A stretch of DNA of 64,000 bases from G963668605 sp963668605 (lineage in GTDB: Bacteria > Acidobacteriota > Terriglobia > Bryobacterales > Bryobacteraceae), in contig OY764903.1 in assembly GCA_963668605.1 (NCBI GenBank), positions 4,464,001 through 4,528,000 of the forward strand, given 5' to 3'. Shown here in pieces: positions 44,999 to 53,582 of the stretch. A program made the position numbers and the translations under genes. The notes beneath the pieces are model-generated. The model made no database searches, was not told the DNA's origin, and saw nothing but the letters and a program-made list of their open reading frames with translations. The first letter of the stretch is position 1, and every line of letters begins with the position of its first letter.

Positions 44999-45562
44999 TC
45001 AGGACTGGATCAGATCGAAATTGCCGTCGCGCCGCCGCAGCAGCACCGAGAGGGTGTCGGTCTCCGCATCCAGATATACGATATAGTCCCGGTCCTTCTC
45101 CATCTCGAGGATCGCCTCCTCAAGCGTAATAGGCTTCCGGCGGGTGTGATGATTGACGCGGAAGACCCGTTTTTTCGCGGCGCCCTCCTCGTCGTGGATC
45201 TCCGCCTCGGCAGCGCGCACGGGCGCCTCAGCCGGCTCTTCGACCCAGGACTCCTTCGGCTCGCGCTTCGTGTCCCGCCGTTTGGTGCGGAACTTGAGCA
45301 CCTGCTTCTCCAATTTGTCGAAAGCGTCCAGGAGGGAGGTGAACTGATCGGAATCTGAGCCGGCCCCCACCAGCTTTTGGTCGGCATAGGAAACGGTGAC
45401 CTCCGAGTTCACCAGGTGGCGCACATTGGTAAAGATGACGTGCGCCTCCCGCTCGGTTCTGGTCGTATCGATCAGCTTTCCGATCTTGGCGATCCTGGCA
45501 TCCAGCTTCCTGCGTTGGACCGGGAGCAACTCCTTCGGTTGCCCCGTATAGGTGACTTTCAT
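44999..45562 (-). CDS. hpf: Long-form ribosome hibernation promoting factor
   Basis: 187 residues. The N-terminal domain (KVTYTGQPKELL...VTVSYADQKL) binds the 30S decoding site. A charged linker leads to the C-terminal dimerisation domain (KPITLEEAILEMEKDRDYIVYLDAETDTLSVLLRRRDGNFDLI) that makes 100S dimers in long-HPF bacteria. The ATG at 45562 has no overlap with rpoN (45-nt gap). It probably responds to stationary phase and nutrient limitation. Confidence 0.94.
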   Translation of the reverse strand: MKVTYTGQPKELLPVQRRKLDARIAKIGKLIDTTRTEREAHVIFTNVRHLVNSEVTVSYADQKLVGAGSDSDQFTSLLDAFDKLEKQVLKFRTKRRDTKREPKESWVEEPAEAPVRAAEAEIHDEEGAAKKRVFRVNHHTRRKPITLEEAILEMEKDRDYIVYLDAETDTLSVLLRRRDGNFDLIQS

Positions 45563-45607
45563 TCAATGCCTCCGTCAGATGCGGGCTGGCCGGAATGGCT
45601 TGCCCGC

Positions 45608-47173
45608 TTATTCGCGCACGCGTCTTTGGTGGGTGGAAGGGATTTTCATATCTTCGCGGTACTTGGCCACCGTGCGCCTGGTGACGTCGATCCCTTCCGC
45701 CTGAAGCCGGGCGGTCAGTTGTTCATCGGTAAGGGGGTGAGCTGAGTCCTCCTCTTCGATCAGTTTTTTTACTAGGCGCTTTACGACCAGCAGCGGCGTT
45801 ACGCTTCCCGATGGCCCTTGCACCGCCTCCGAGAAGAAATAGCGCAACTCAAAGACGCCCTGCGGTGTATTCGCATACTTGTTGGCCACAGCACGGCTGA
45901 CCGTGGAAGGGTGCACTCCGATTTCCTCGGCGACATCTTTGATCATCATGGGCTTGAGCTGATCGATGCCGTGTTCGAGAAATTCACCCTGCCGCTGCAC
46001 GATAGACTGGCATACACGCAGGATCGTCTGCTTGCGCTGTTCGATGTTCTTGATCAATTGCAGCGCCGCGGCGTAGCGGTCCTTGACGTAGTTGCGAACG
46101 TCCTTATTCGGCTCCTGATCGCGGTTAATCATGTGCCTGTATTGCGGGTTCAAACGCAGTTGCGGCACATCGTCGTCGTTGATCTGAATGATGAAGTCGT
46201 CGCCGTCTTTGGTAATGGAGACGTCGGGTTCCACCTGCCTGGCGCCCGGACCCGAATAGCGCAGGCCCGGCCGGGGATCGAGATGCCGGATCACTTCCAG
46301 AGCGATCTGGATATGCTCGACAGGCCGGCCCAGGACCTTTGCCAACTGCGTCGTCTGATGGGTTTCCACCAGTTTCAGATGGTTGGTTAGAATCTGCCAG
46401 GCGACCCCGCCTTTTCCATTGCGGCTCTCGACTTGCAGCAGCAGGCATTCGCGCACGTCGCGCGCTCCAACTCCGGCCGGATCGAGATTCTGCACTTCGC
46501 GCAACGCCGTCTCGATATCCTCCAGGGTGTGCCCACCACCCGTGGCGAGCTCGTCGATCGGATCCATCAGATAACCCTTCTCATCCAGGTTGCCAATGAT
46601 GGAGTCGGCCGCCTCGCGCACGGGTTCGGAGAGTACGAGGACGCTCAACTGGCTCTGCAAGTGATCGGAAAGCGTGACCGGCGAGGAGAGAAAGGTCTCA
46701 AACGAGGGCTTGTCCACTGACTCGGAGGCAGGGCTCTTATAGCCGGGATCGAGATACTCGTCCCAATACTGCCCGAAATCGATCTCGTCAAACGGGTCGG
46801 TTGCCGCAACGGGTTCCGCGGGGCTGGCATCACCCGGGGAATCGGCCGTTTCCACGGGATTCTCAGCAGGAGTTTCGGGAGCTCCGGAATAGACTTCCGG
46901 TTCCGCGAAAGCAGCCGACGGCGCAACAATGTCCTTATCTGCGGGGTCGGCGACGCGCTCGCTCTCCAGAACGGCCTGGATCTCCTGGGGAGTCAACTCC
47001 TCGCCGCCATCCAGACCCTCTTCGAGGACCGGATTGCGAGCCACCTCCTGCGAGATCATCTCCTTCAACTCCAGCCGGTTCAACTGGAGGACGGTGACCA
47101 TCTGCACGAGCGAGGGCGTCAAGATCTGCTTCTGCGAAACCTTGATTTGCAGCCTTGGCGACAACATGCTCAT
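45608..47173 (-). CDS. rpoN: RNA polymerase sigma-54 factor
   Basis: 521 residues. Region I (LSPRLQIKVSQKQILTPSLVQMVTVLQLNRLEL, Gln/Leu-rich activator-interacting segment), acidic region II (residues ~60-160), core-binding domain (DPAGVGARDVRECLLLQ), the HTH (IGVHPSTVSRAVANKY) and the RpoN box RRTVAKYREDMKIPS near the C-terminus that contacts the -24 element. It pairs functionally with the sigma-54 activator at 61 kb. The long acidic region II is typical. Confidence 0.97.
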   Translation of the reverse strand: MSMLSPRLQIKVSQKQILTPSLVQMVTVLQLNRLELKEMISQEVARNPVLEEGLDGGEELTPQEIQAVLESERVADPADKDIVAPSAAFAEPEVYSGAPETPAENPVETADSPGDASPAEPVAATDPFDEIDFGQYWDEYLDPGYKSPASESVDKPSFETFLSSPVTLSDHLQSQLSVLVLSEPVREAADSIIGNLDEKGYLMDPIDELATGGGHTLEDIETALREVQNLDPAGVGARDVRECLLLQVESRNGKGGVAWQILTNHLKLVETHQTTQLAKVLGRPVEHIQIALEVIRHLDPRPGLRYSGPGARQVEPDVSITKDGDDFIIQINDDDVPQLRLNPQYRHMINRDQEPNKDVRNYVKDRYAAALQLIKNIEQRKQTILRVCQSIVQRQGEFLEHGIDQLKPMMIKDVAEEIGVHPSTVSRAVANKYANTPQGVFELRYFFSEAVQGPSGSVTPLLVVKRLVKKLIEEEDSAHPLTDEQLTARLQAEGIDVTRRTVAKYREDMKIPSTHQRRVRE

Positions 47174-47238
47174 TGCCCTAATGATAACAGAGTGGCCCCT
47201 AAATCAAGCCCCGACTTGTGAGGCGGCAGACTTGCCTG

Positions 47239-47451
47239 CTATGGGCCGGCGGGCTTGCCGCCGGCGGCCTTCCGCTTGGCCCACTCCAGGAGCCGCTTCA
47301 GCGGCGGGTGGTAATCGCTCAGGATAATCAGACCAGGAATCAAAAAGATCCAACCCGGCATCACAGGCAGGATCAGGCCGATGATTCCGAGAATCACCAA
47401 GCCGATTCCGCCGCCTATCCGAATAAGTTTCCGCAAAACGGGGCCGCTCAC
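47239..47451 (-). CDS. Small PGPGW-like membrane protein
   Basis: 70 residues, two hydrophobic helices (IGLVILGIIGLILPVMPGW and IFLIPGLIILSDY) around the PVMPGW motif, then a basic tail. This matches the 'putative transmembrane protein PGPGW' family. Function unknown. Confidence 0.7.
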   Translation of the reverse strand: MSGPVLRKLIRIGGGIGLVILGIIGLILPVMPGWIFLIPGLIILSDYHPPLKRLLEWAKRKAAGGKPAGP

Positions 47452-47772
47452 TCCCTGATTTTAGCATCTGCCGCGCCGGGCGAGTTTCCCGTTCCCCGCC
47501 GAATCACGGATTTAATTCGCTTATTTTCAGATGGTTGTCGATTCTGAGGGGGCCGACGAGAAGGTCTCTCGTTCGATAATCGAATCGTGAAAACTGAACT
47601 CGCTTCCATTCCGCCGGCCGCGGGCGCTGCCCAATCCGGCGAAAATCGCATCCTGGCACAAATCAATTTGGGTCAACCGGGGCTGCAAACCTGCTACGAT
47701 CCCGCCGCCACTAGTACCTAACGCACGAGCTGCCTATTGACCCGGCTAAGGTATTCACATTAGATTGGTTGC
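47452..47772. other. Intergenic region with a weak promoter and no assignable gene
   Basis: No convincing gene on either strand. A 44-codon frame starts at a GTG at 47587 but has no homologous motifs or clear ribosome-binding site. TTGACC (47737-47742), 17 nt, TTAGAT (47760-47765) is a weak promoter candidate for the PilZ gene; if used, the PilZ mRNA would be nearly leaderless. Confidence 0.4.
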
Positions 47773-48096
47773 GTGGATACCGCAGAGAAGCGTAAGGCCA
47801 GGCGATTCGACCTGAGACTGCCATTTGAATTGTTGCGGGAGGGAGCGACCCCCTCCTCGATGGCTGGAGAAACCTGCAACCTGAGTTCCGGCGGTGTTCT
47901 GTTTGTGGCCCCCGCGGAATTGCCGATCGGCGAATCTATCGAGTACTTGATCACCCTACCCACGGGAGTGCGCGAAGGCACAACGATCCGGTTGCGTTGC
48001 GTGGGCAAGGTGGTACGCAGTCAACCACGCCACTCCATATCGCACGCCGCCGCCGTAGCCGCCACGTTGGAGCGCTACGAGTTTCTGCGTCGCTGA
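47773..48096 (+). CDS. PilZ-like domain protein
   Basis: 107 residues starting with GTG. KARRFDLRLPFEL and CNLSSGGVLFVA match PilZ (R/K-rich start, NLSxxG motif), but only part of the arginine motif is visible, so c-di-GMP binding is less certain than for the PilZ protein at 43.7 kb. It stands alone, 84 nt before the left inverted repeat of the IS element. Confidence 0.7.
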   Translation: MDTAEKRKARRFDLRLPFELLREGATPSSMAGETCNLSSGGVLFVAPAELPIGESIEYLITLPTGVREGTTIRLRCVGKVVRSQPRHSISHAAAVAATLERYEFLRR

Positions 48097-48179
48097 AAAA
48101 CTGAATCACGAACCTCGCTAGTGCTGTGACCCAATGATGATGTTGCTTTCATGTGGAGCGGAATGGAAACCCGCCTGGA

Positions 48180-48213
48180 GCGCCGGTTGGCAACCCAATG
48201 CCACTCGTTTTTT
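48180..48213. repeat. Left terminal inverted repeat of the IS
   Basis: Starts GCGCCGGTTGGCAACC and ends CACTCGTTTTTT. It is complementary to 50133-50166 with one mismatch (position 11). Confidence 0.9.
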
Positions 48214-48250
48214 GAATTGGTCGCGTCAGGCATTGCCGCCATGTACTCTG

Positions 48251-49588
48251 TCAGTTCTTGGGCACGGCGGTTTTGCGTTTTGTGAACTTGCAGCCGTGTC
48301 CCCACACTTCCCTGGGGCTCGAAGGCCTTTTGCTCCGATCAGGGAGCTTGCAGGAGGCAACCAGTTGGAGCATTCGGTGCAGTCTGGCCTGGTATTCAGA
48401 GGGGGTAGTGGCCGCAGCCAAGCCGGGCAAAGCCGCGTTCACCACATCTTGTGAGCGCGAAAAACTCAGCCGTCGGGGATTGAGATTGTGTTTCTCGGCG
48501 GCGGCGTTCATTACCGACCGGACCAGATTGTAGCCGACGATGGCGAGCACTAGTTCTTTAGCGATCATATCCACGCTTTTGCATCGCAGAATCTGCAGAT
48601 CTACGGTCCGCTTCAGTGAGCGCAGATCCGTTTCCACGTTCCAGCGTTGACCGTACAACTGCAATAGCTGCTCCACCGCCAACGGCAGCGTAGTGAACAG
48701 ATATAGGGTTACGCTGGAGCCGTCGGAAGCCTTGACCTGCTGCACAATCAAGCGGCCTCGCACGCAGGCATCAGCGGGCAAGTCGGGATGTTTCTTGCGT
48801 TCATAATCGCTGGGACACCAGCATACCTGCCGATCCAGTCCCGACTGTAACGGCAGTCCTCGCTGCACCACTGCGGCCCGGTTCGGTTGCAACCGCAACA
48901 GCACGTCGTGACCTCCCTGCGTGGCCGCAAAAGCTACGGAAAAAACCCCGAAGTTGATGTCACCCATCAGCACGGAATGATCCGGCAGGCGGTTCAGAAG
49001 CTGCTCGGTTAGCGTTTGTTCGCTGACTGCCCTGGGTCCGTACATCGGCCCCCAGCAAGGCCGCTCCGCCAAACCTGTGGTCAGATCCTGGGCCACCAGC
49101 ATGAGCAGAACGGGCCAATGCGACTTGTAGCCTGGTGGATACGCCTTCACCAGTTCGGCAGTGTGCGGCATTTCCAACGAGGTACCATCCAAAATGAACA
49201 CACGCCGATTCCAACCTGGCAATGCTTCCCGCCGGCTCTGCATCAAATGGTCCAATACGCAATCCGCCACTTTCTCCACCACCAGCAGCGGCATTTCTTG
49301 CCGCGCATCACTATAGGCCCCAGTATGGCAACTCACCGTGCCTTCACGGAGGCGCTTGTGCTCGGAAAGCAGCGTCCTGGGCCGTTGCTGCACGACTTGT
49401 TGCACAGCAGTGGACAGTGTCGCCTTACGATCCAGACGTTGTGAGATCATCAGCCAGACAACCAGCGGCAGGCTGAAGATCCGCTGCCGAACCCGCAGAT
49501 GCAACTCTTGCTGGAGTTGCTGAAAAAAGCATTCGGGAACTGCTTGGCTATAGAGATCTAAAACACCGCGCAGATTGTCAGTGGACAT
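48251..49588 (-). CDS. IS4-family transposase
   Basis: 445-residue DDE transposase. FILDGTSLEMPHT (first Asp) and HSVLMGDINFGV (second Asp) are visible, and YGQRWNVETDLRSLK supplies the IS4 Y-x2-R-x3-E-x6-K (YREK) signature with the catalytic Glu. It catalyses cut-and-paste movement of the element. ATG at 49588 with GGAG 8 nt upstream. The frame is intact, so the element could be active. A palindrome CTTTCAT-N9-ATGAAAG lies just upstream. Confidence 0.93.
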   Translation of the reverse strand: MSTDNLRGVLDLYSQAVPECFFQQLQQELHLRVRQRIFSLPLVVWLMISQRLDRKATLSTAVQQVVQQRPRTLLSEHKRLREGTVSCHTGAYSDARQEMPLLVVEKVADCVLDHLMQSRREALPGWNRRVFILDGTSLEMPHTAELVKAYPPGYKSHWPVLLMLVAQDLTTGLAERPCWGPMYGPRAVSEQTLTEQLLNRLPDHSVLMGDINFGVFSVAFAATQGGHDVLLRLQPNRAAVVQRGLPLQSGLDRQVCWCPSDYERKKHPDLPADACVRGRLIVQQVKASDGSSVTLYLFTTLPLAVEQLLQLYGQRWNVETDLRSLKRTVDLQILRCKSVDMIAKELVLAIVGYNLVRSVMNAAAEKHNLNPRRLSFSRSQDVVNAALPGLAAATTPSEYQARLHRMLQLVASCKLPDRSKRPSSPREVWGHGCKFTKRKTAVPKN

Positions 49589-49600
49589 GAGCGCTCCACT

Positions 49601-49623
49601 CTTTCATTGAATATATATGAAAG
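49601..49623. promoter_or_regulatory. Operator-like palindrome upstream of the transposase
   Basis: CTTTCAT-(9 nt)-ATGAAAG, starting 13 nt before the transposase ATG. On the coding strand the spacer contains TATATT, so it could overlap the -10 element. Confidence 0.6.
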
Positions 49624-49646
49624 ACAAAAGACGCAAAAAAAGGAGC

Positions 49647-49988
49647 TTACCGCTCCTGCTTCCGGAGCTTCAGCAAATCGAGATTGAGCAAGGCAATCTG
49701 CTTCAGTAGTTTCTGTGACCGCGCAAACGCGTGGAGATGCTCCTCGACTTCCTTCTTCCAGGCGGCGGGGATGGGGATCTGCCGCACCTTCCGATTGCCC
49801 AGACTGACCGACAAAATCCAAACCGGTCCATGGCCTTTTGCCTCGCCCTTTTCACATTTCTGGCAGCCGGGCTTGTTGCAGCGCACCATCCGGCGCAACA
49901 ACGAACCAGGCAAGATGGTGGCAGGGTCAGGCACTTGCCGAAGCAGTCGATTGCGAGACGCCGCTAGCTCGGAGATCATATCTTTCAT
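49647..49988 (-). CDS. IS passenger protein, DUF6788-like
   Basis: 113 residues. CNKPGCQKCEKGEAKGHGPVW in the middle is a Cys-rich, possible zinc-binding motif of the DUF6788 family, which is often found next to transposases. Charged helices follow. Role in transposition control is inferred only from its position. The start ATG at 49988 lies inside the palindrome CTTTCAT-N9-ATGAAAG, so translation could be controlled by hairpin formation. Confidence 0.75.
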   Translation of the reverse strand: MKDMISELAASRNRLLRQVPDPATILPGSLLRRMVRCNKPGCQKCEKGEAKGHGPVWILSVSLGNRKVRQIPIPAAWKKEVEEHLHAFARSQKLLKQIALLNLDLLKLRKQER

Positions 49989-50004
49989 ATCTCTACAATG
50001 AAAG
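49982..50004. promoter_or_regulatory. Operator-like palindrome overlapping the DUF6788 start codon
   Basis: Same CTTTCAT-(9 nt)-ATGAAAG core and spacer length as at 49601-49623; arms extend to 10 bp (TATCTTTCAT/ATGAAAGATA). Its ATG is the start codon, so as RNA the hairpin would sequester the start. Confidence 0.6.
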
Positions 50005-50132
50005 ATACAACATCTGAGCGCCCATTGCAACAGAAATCTGGATAATTGTTTTCGACCAACTCCTCCCACCGATCCGGCTTGACCCCAACCGGTCGGTGAC
50101 CTCTTCAATCGATACTGCTTATTTCCTGTAAG

Positions 50133-50166
50133 AAAAAACGAGTGGCATTGGGTTGGCAACCGGCGC
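50133..50166. repeat. Right terminal inverted repeat of the IS
   Basis: AAAAAACGAGTGGCATTGGG...CCGGCGC, complementary to the left repeat at 48180-48213. Confidence 0.9.
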
Positions 50167-50171
50167 GCAGT

Positions 50172-50200
50172 TTGACAAGCTGCCCCACAAAAAACATATT
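50172..50200 (+). promoter_or_regulatory. Putative promoter of the helicase gene next to the IS end
   Basis: TTGACA (50172-50177), 17 nt, CATATT (50195-50200). The -35 box begins 5 bp outside the IS, so transcription of the helicase may depend on, or be affected by, the insertion. Confidence 0.5.
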
Positions 50201-50300
50201 CTAGCTGTCGCAGATCTAGCCCGGTTGTGCTGTCCCTCCATTTCGTAGTACCTTAGCAAAGAAAAGGCGAAGACTTCGCCATGGATGAGGTGCGGGCGCT

Positions 50301-52649
50301 ATGAATCTCTCTCTCGGGTTTCCCGAATTCTCTAGTGAAATCACGAAACGGCAAAACAGCCTGAATCTCGCCGTCGAGCGCTTCCGCCAATGGATGGAAG
50401 ATGCCAACTCGCCGATACGCGCCATCAAGCATCAGCCGGGACGCGAAGGCGATTTCCGGGAGATGCCGGAAACGATCGCGCCCACGTTGCGCGAAGCGCT
50501 GGAACGCCGCGGCATCAGCAACTTGTATAGCCATCAGGAGGCGGCCTTCCGCGCCATCGCGGCCGGCGGCAACGCTGTCATCGTCACCCCGACGGCCAGC
50601 GGCAAGACGCTGTGCTACAACCTTCCCGTCCTCAACCGTCTGCTGGCCGAACCCGGCGCGAGGGCGATGTACCTTTTCCCTACCAAGGCGCTGGCCGAGG
50701 ACCAGCTTGTGGAGTTCAATGCGATCGTCGAGGCGATGGGCTCCGAAATCCGCGCTTTCACGTTCGACGGCGACACGCCGCAGGACGCCCGCAAGGCGAT
50801 TCGCGAACGCGCCAACGTAGTGCTGACCAATCCGGACATGCTGCACGCCGGCATTCTGCCGCATCACACAAAATGGGCGAAATGTTTTGAAAATCTGCGC
50901 TATGTCGTGATTGACGAACTGCACTACTATCGCGGCGTCTATGGCAGCCACTTGGCCAACGTGATCCGCCGGCTGAAGCGGATCTGCGCGTTCTATGGTT
51001 CCAACCCGCAGTTTATTTGCTGTTCGGCGACGATTGCGAATCCGAAAGAACTCGCCGAGGCGCTCGGCGAGATGCCGTTTGAATTGCTGGATCTGAACGG
51101 CTCGCCGGCCGGCGAGAAGTATTTCGTCTTCTACAATCCTCCGGTAGTCAACCGGCAGCTCGGCATCCGGCGCAGCTATCTGCACGAGACACGCCGCATC
51201 GCCACGGAACTGATCTTGCACGGCCAGCAGACACTGGTCTTCGCGAACAACCGGCTGGCCACCGAAATCCTGATCACCTATTTGAAAGACGCTTGTGAGC
51301 GCGGCGCCGTGCCCGCGGGTGCTGTGCGTGGCTATCGCGGTGGCTATCTACCCAAGGAGCGGCGTGAGATTGAGCGTAAGCTGCGCGACGGTGGAATACG
51401 CGCCGTAGTGGCGACCAACGCGCTCGAACTCGGCATCGATATCGGATCGCTCGATTGCGTCGTCCTGGCGGGCTATCCGGGTACGGTGGCTTCCACGTGG
51501 CAGCGCGCGGGCCGCGCGGGCCGCCGGCAGACCAGTTCGCTCGCCGTTCTGGTGGCCTCCAGCGCACCGCTCGATCAGTACATCGTCGAGCACCCCGAAT
51601 ATTTTTTCGAGCAATCGCCGGAGCGCGCCTGCATCAACGCCGACAACCTTGAGATCCTGATCAACCATCTGCGCTGCGCCGCCTTTGAACTACCGGTCCG
51701 CGATGGCGAAAAGTTCGGGCCGCACGAGACGAAAGATCTGTGCCAGTTTCTCGAAGAGACAGGCGTGCTGCATCACTCCGCGGGCGCCTGGCATTGGACC
51801 TCGGATACGTACCCGGCCGACGCAGTCAGCCTGCGCTCCGTCAGCAGCGATAACTTCGTCGTGATCGACAACACGCACGAGCCTGCGGTGATTGCCGAGG
51901 TCAGCTTCCCCAACGCACTCACCAGCCTGCATGAGAAAGCGATCTACTTGCATGAGGCGCGCCAGTATCAGGTGGAGCGTTTCGACTATGCGCAGCGCAA
52001 GGCCTACGTGCAACAGGTGGAGTGCGACTATTTCACCGATGCCATCGACTACACGCAGGTGAAGACGTTGGAGGAGTTCGATTCCGCGCCGCTCGCGTCG
52101 GCATGCGCCGTCCACGGCGAAGTGCGCGTCAACCGCCAGGTGGTGGGCTTCAAAAAAATCAAATTCTTCACGCTCGAAAACGTGGGCGCCGGCAACCTCT
52201 CGATGCCCGAACAGGAGATGCACACCACCTCGTTCTGGCTGCACTTCCCCGCCGCGTTTCTTGCGCGCTTCGCGGACCTCACGCCCGCCGAACGGCATAG
52301 CGGGCTCAGCGGACTCGGCCATGCACTGCGCTCGGTGGCCGCGCTGCTATTGATGTGCGATCCGCGCGACCTGGGCGTTTCGATCACCGAGGAGATCGCC
52401 GGCGGCCTGCTGGCATTCGAACCGAACCTCTATCTCTACGACAACTACCCCGGAGGCATCGGCCAGAGTGCGCCCCTGCACAAGCTGGCACGCAAAGCTC
52501 TGGAGCACGCGGCCGCCTTGCTGGCGCAATGCCCTTGCGAATCGGGCTGCCCAAGCTGCGTCGGCCCTCTGGGCGAAACCGGAGAGCGCGGCAAGGAAGT
52601 CGCCGCGCGGATCATTGCGGAATTATTGGTGGAGCCGGCCGCAGAATAG
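50301..52649 (+). CDS. DEAD/DEAH-box helicase with DUF1998 (MrfA/YprA-like DNA repair helicase)
   Basis: 782 residues. N-terminal RecA-like domain with Walker A PTASGKT near residue 97 and Walker B VIDELHYYRG (DELH box) near 210; second RecA-like domain with the arginine-finger region YPGTVASTWQRAGRAGR near 400. C-terminal DUF1998 domain with four cysteines in the pattern CPCESGCPSC near residue 745, which binds zinc in characterised MrfA. In B. subtilis MrfA acts with MrfB in repair of mitomycin C lesions; no MrfB-like exonuclease is adjacent here. ATG at 50301 with GAGG upstream. Confidence 0.9.
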   Translation: MNLSLGFPEFSSEITKRQNSLNLAVERFRQWMEDANSPIRAIKHQPGREGDFREMPETIAPTLREALERRGISNLYSHQEAAFRAIAAGGNAVIVTPTASGKTLCYNLPVLNRLLAEPGARAMYLFPTKALAEDQLVEFNAIVEAMGSEIRAFTFDGDTPQDARKAIRERANVVLTNPDMLHAGILPHHTKWAKCFENLRYVVIDELHYYRGVYGSHLANVIRRLKRICAFYGSNPQFICCSATIANPKELAEALGEMPFELLDLNGSPAGEKYFVFYNPPVVNRQLGIRRSYLHETRRIATELILHGQQTLVFANNRLATEILITYLKDACERGAVPAGAVRGYRGGYLPKERREIERKLRDGGIRAVVATNALELGIDIGSLDCVVLAGYPGTVASTWQRAGRAGRRQTSSLAVLVASSAPLDQYIVEHPEYFFEQSPERACINADNLEILINHLRCAAFELPVRDGEKFGPHETKDLCQFLEETGVLHHSAGAWHWTSDTYPADAVSLRSVSSDNFVVIDNTHEPAVIAEVSFPNALTSLHEKAIYLHEARQYQVERFDYAQRKAYVQQVECDYFTDAIDYTQVKTLEEFDSAPLASACAVHGEVRVNRQVVGFKKIKFFTLENVGAGNLSMPEQEMHTTSFWLHFPAAFLARFADLTPAERHSGLSGLGHALRSVAALLLMCDPRDLGVSITEEIAGGLLAFEPNLYLYDNYPGGIGQSAPLHKLARKALEHAAALLAQCPCESGCPSCVGPLGETGERGKEVAARIIAELLVEPAAE

Positions 52650-52761
52650 CCATGTGCAAGAGGGGTGAGCGACGTGGAGTTGGTTTTGCCAAGCCCGAAG
52701 GGCGGAACAGCTTAGCCCACGGCGTGAGCCATGGAAATAGGTACGCGAAGGCCTACGGCTG

Positions 52762-52950
52762 ATGGAACGTCGCAAGCAGAAAGAGCGGGCCAAGCTCAAG
52801 TGGTTGCGGGGCGCCGTAAAAAAGGGTCTTGATCAGATTGATCGCGGCGAAGGCATGGAGCTTGGCTCCATCGGCGAGCTCGATCAGCATATCGATCAGA
52901 TCGGGAAGGAAGCATCGGCGGAACTCGCTCGCAAGGGCAAGCGTGCCTGA
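52762..52950 (+). pseudogene. N-terminally truncated ParD-like antitoxin
   Basis: 62 residues. KWLRGAVKKGLDQIDRGEG resembles the C-terminal toxin-wrapping part of ParD antitoxins, but the N-terminal ribbon-helix-helix DNA-binding domain is missing. A decayed ParE frame follows at once. Recognition rests on pattern memory, so moderate confidence. Confidence 0.5.
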
Positions 52951-53054
52951 GTCCCGCAGACCACTGCGAATCGTTCTGTCCCCTGGTGTCCAGCGTTCGA
53001 ACATACCACCTGTTCTTCACCCGCGATCTGGAGCGGCATCTGCCAGAGGGCTGA
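52943..53054 (+). pseudogene. Decayed ParE-like toxin remnant
   Basis: A GTG-started frame encodes PLRIVLSPGVQRS, like the first strand and helix of ParE/RelE toxins. After a +1 shift the sequence encodes HLFFTRDLERHLPEG and stops at 53054, resembling the ParE LLxxTrxxW region but lacking the rest (~50 residues missing). Confidence 0.4.
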
Positions 53055-53075
53055 GTCGTTCGCGAGCGGTTCGTA

Positions 53076-53582
53076 TTATTCCTGCCGCAGCGCGGAGCGT
53101 ACATCCTTGAGCAGAATAAGCAAATGGTAAGGATCGGTAGGCGATGGGATCAGGTTGAAGTGTTCATAGAACGCGCGTGCCGGCTCATCCTTAGCATGAA
53201 CGGCAAATGCCCGGATGCCGGCAATTTCGGCAGCCTGCAAAGTGCGGCGCATCGCGTCCTTTAGCAAACCGGACCCTATTCCTTTTCCCTGCCATGTAAT
53301 CGCGCTCGCGAGACGGGCCAGTAGCATCAGCGGCACCGGATGGCGGGCAAGCCCCTTGGTCAGGCGTTCAGGCGCGTCCGGGTAGTCGACCTGGCCGACG
53401 ACAAGCGTATAGAACCCGATCACCTCTTGCTCGCTCAAAGCCACATACGTTGTCGAGGCGCCCGCCTGCTGGTTCTGGAGGGCATAGCGGATCAGAAAGC
53501 GGTTCAGCGCTTCCTGGCCGCAATCAAAGCTTTCGACATTGTGGGTGCGCCGCAGTTTTTCGATACGAAGGGGAGCGCTCAT
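53076..53582 (-). CDS. GNAT-type toxin, TacT family
   Basis: 168 residues. FDCGQEALNRFLIRYALQNQ is the TacT-type N-terminal signature and WQGKGIGSGLL the acetyl-CoA-binding (Q/R)xxGxG/A motif; AVHAKDEPARAFYEHFNLIPSP completes the GNAT fold. Known members acetylate the amino group of charged aminoacyl-tRNA and block translation. The ATG overlaps the antitoxin stop (ATGA), so it is translationally coupled. Confidence 0.9.
   Translation of the reverse strand: MSAPLRIEKLRRTHNVESFDCGQEALNRFLIRYALQNQQAGASTTYVALSEQEVIGFYTLVVGQVDYPDAPERLTKGLARHPVPLMLLARLASAITWQGKGIGSGLLKDAMRRTLQAAEIAGIRAFAVHAKDEPARAFYEHFNLIPSPTDPYHLLILLKDVRSALRQE

Larger units (their letters stand above)
48180..50166 (-). mobile_element. 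IS4-family-like insertion sequence with a passenger gene (1987 bp)
   Basis: Flanked by 34-bp terminal inverted repeats (48180-48213 and 50133-50166, 33 of 34 matching). It carries an IS4-type DDE transposase and an upstream DUF6788-like gene on the same strand. No target-site duplication is evident from the immediate flanks. The right end lies 5 bp from the -35 box of the downstream helicase promoter. Confidence 0.85.

Noticed and set aside
47587..47721. 44-codon GTG-started ORF upstream of the PilZ gene
   Set aside because: No clear ribosome-binding site, no recognisable motif, alanine/glycine composition compatible with random GC-rich sequence.
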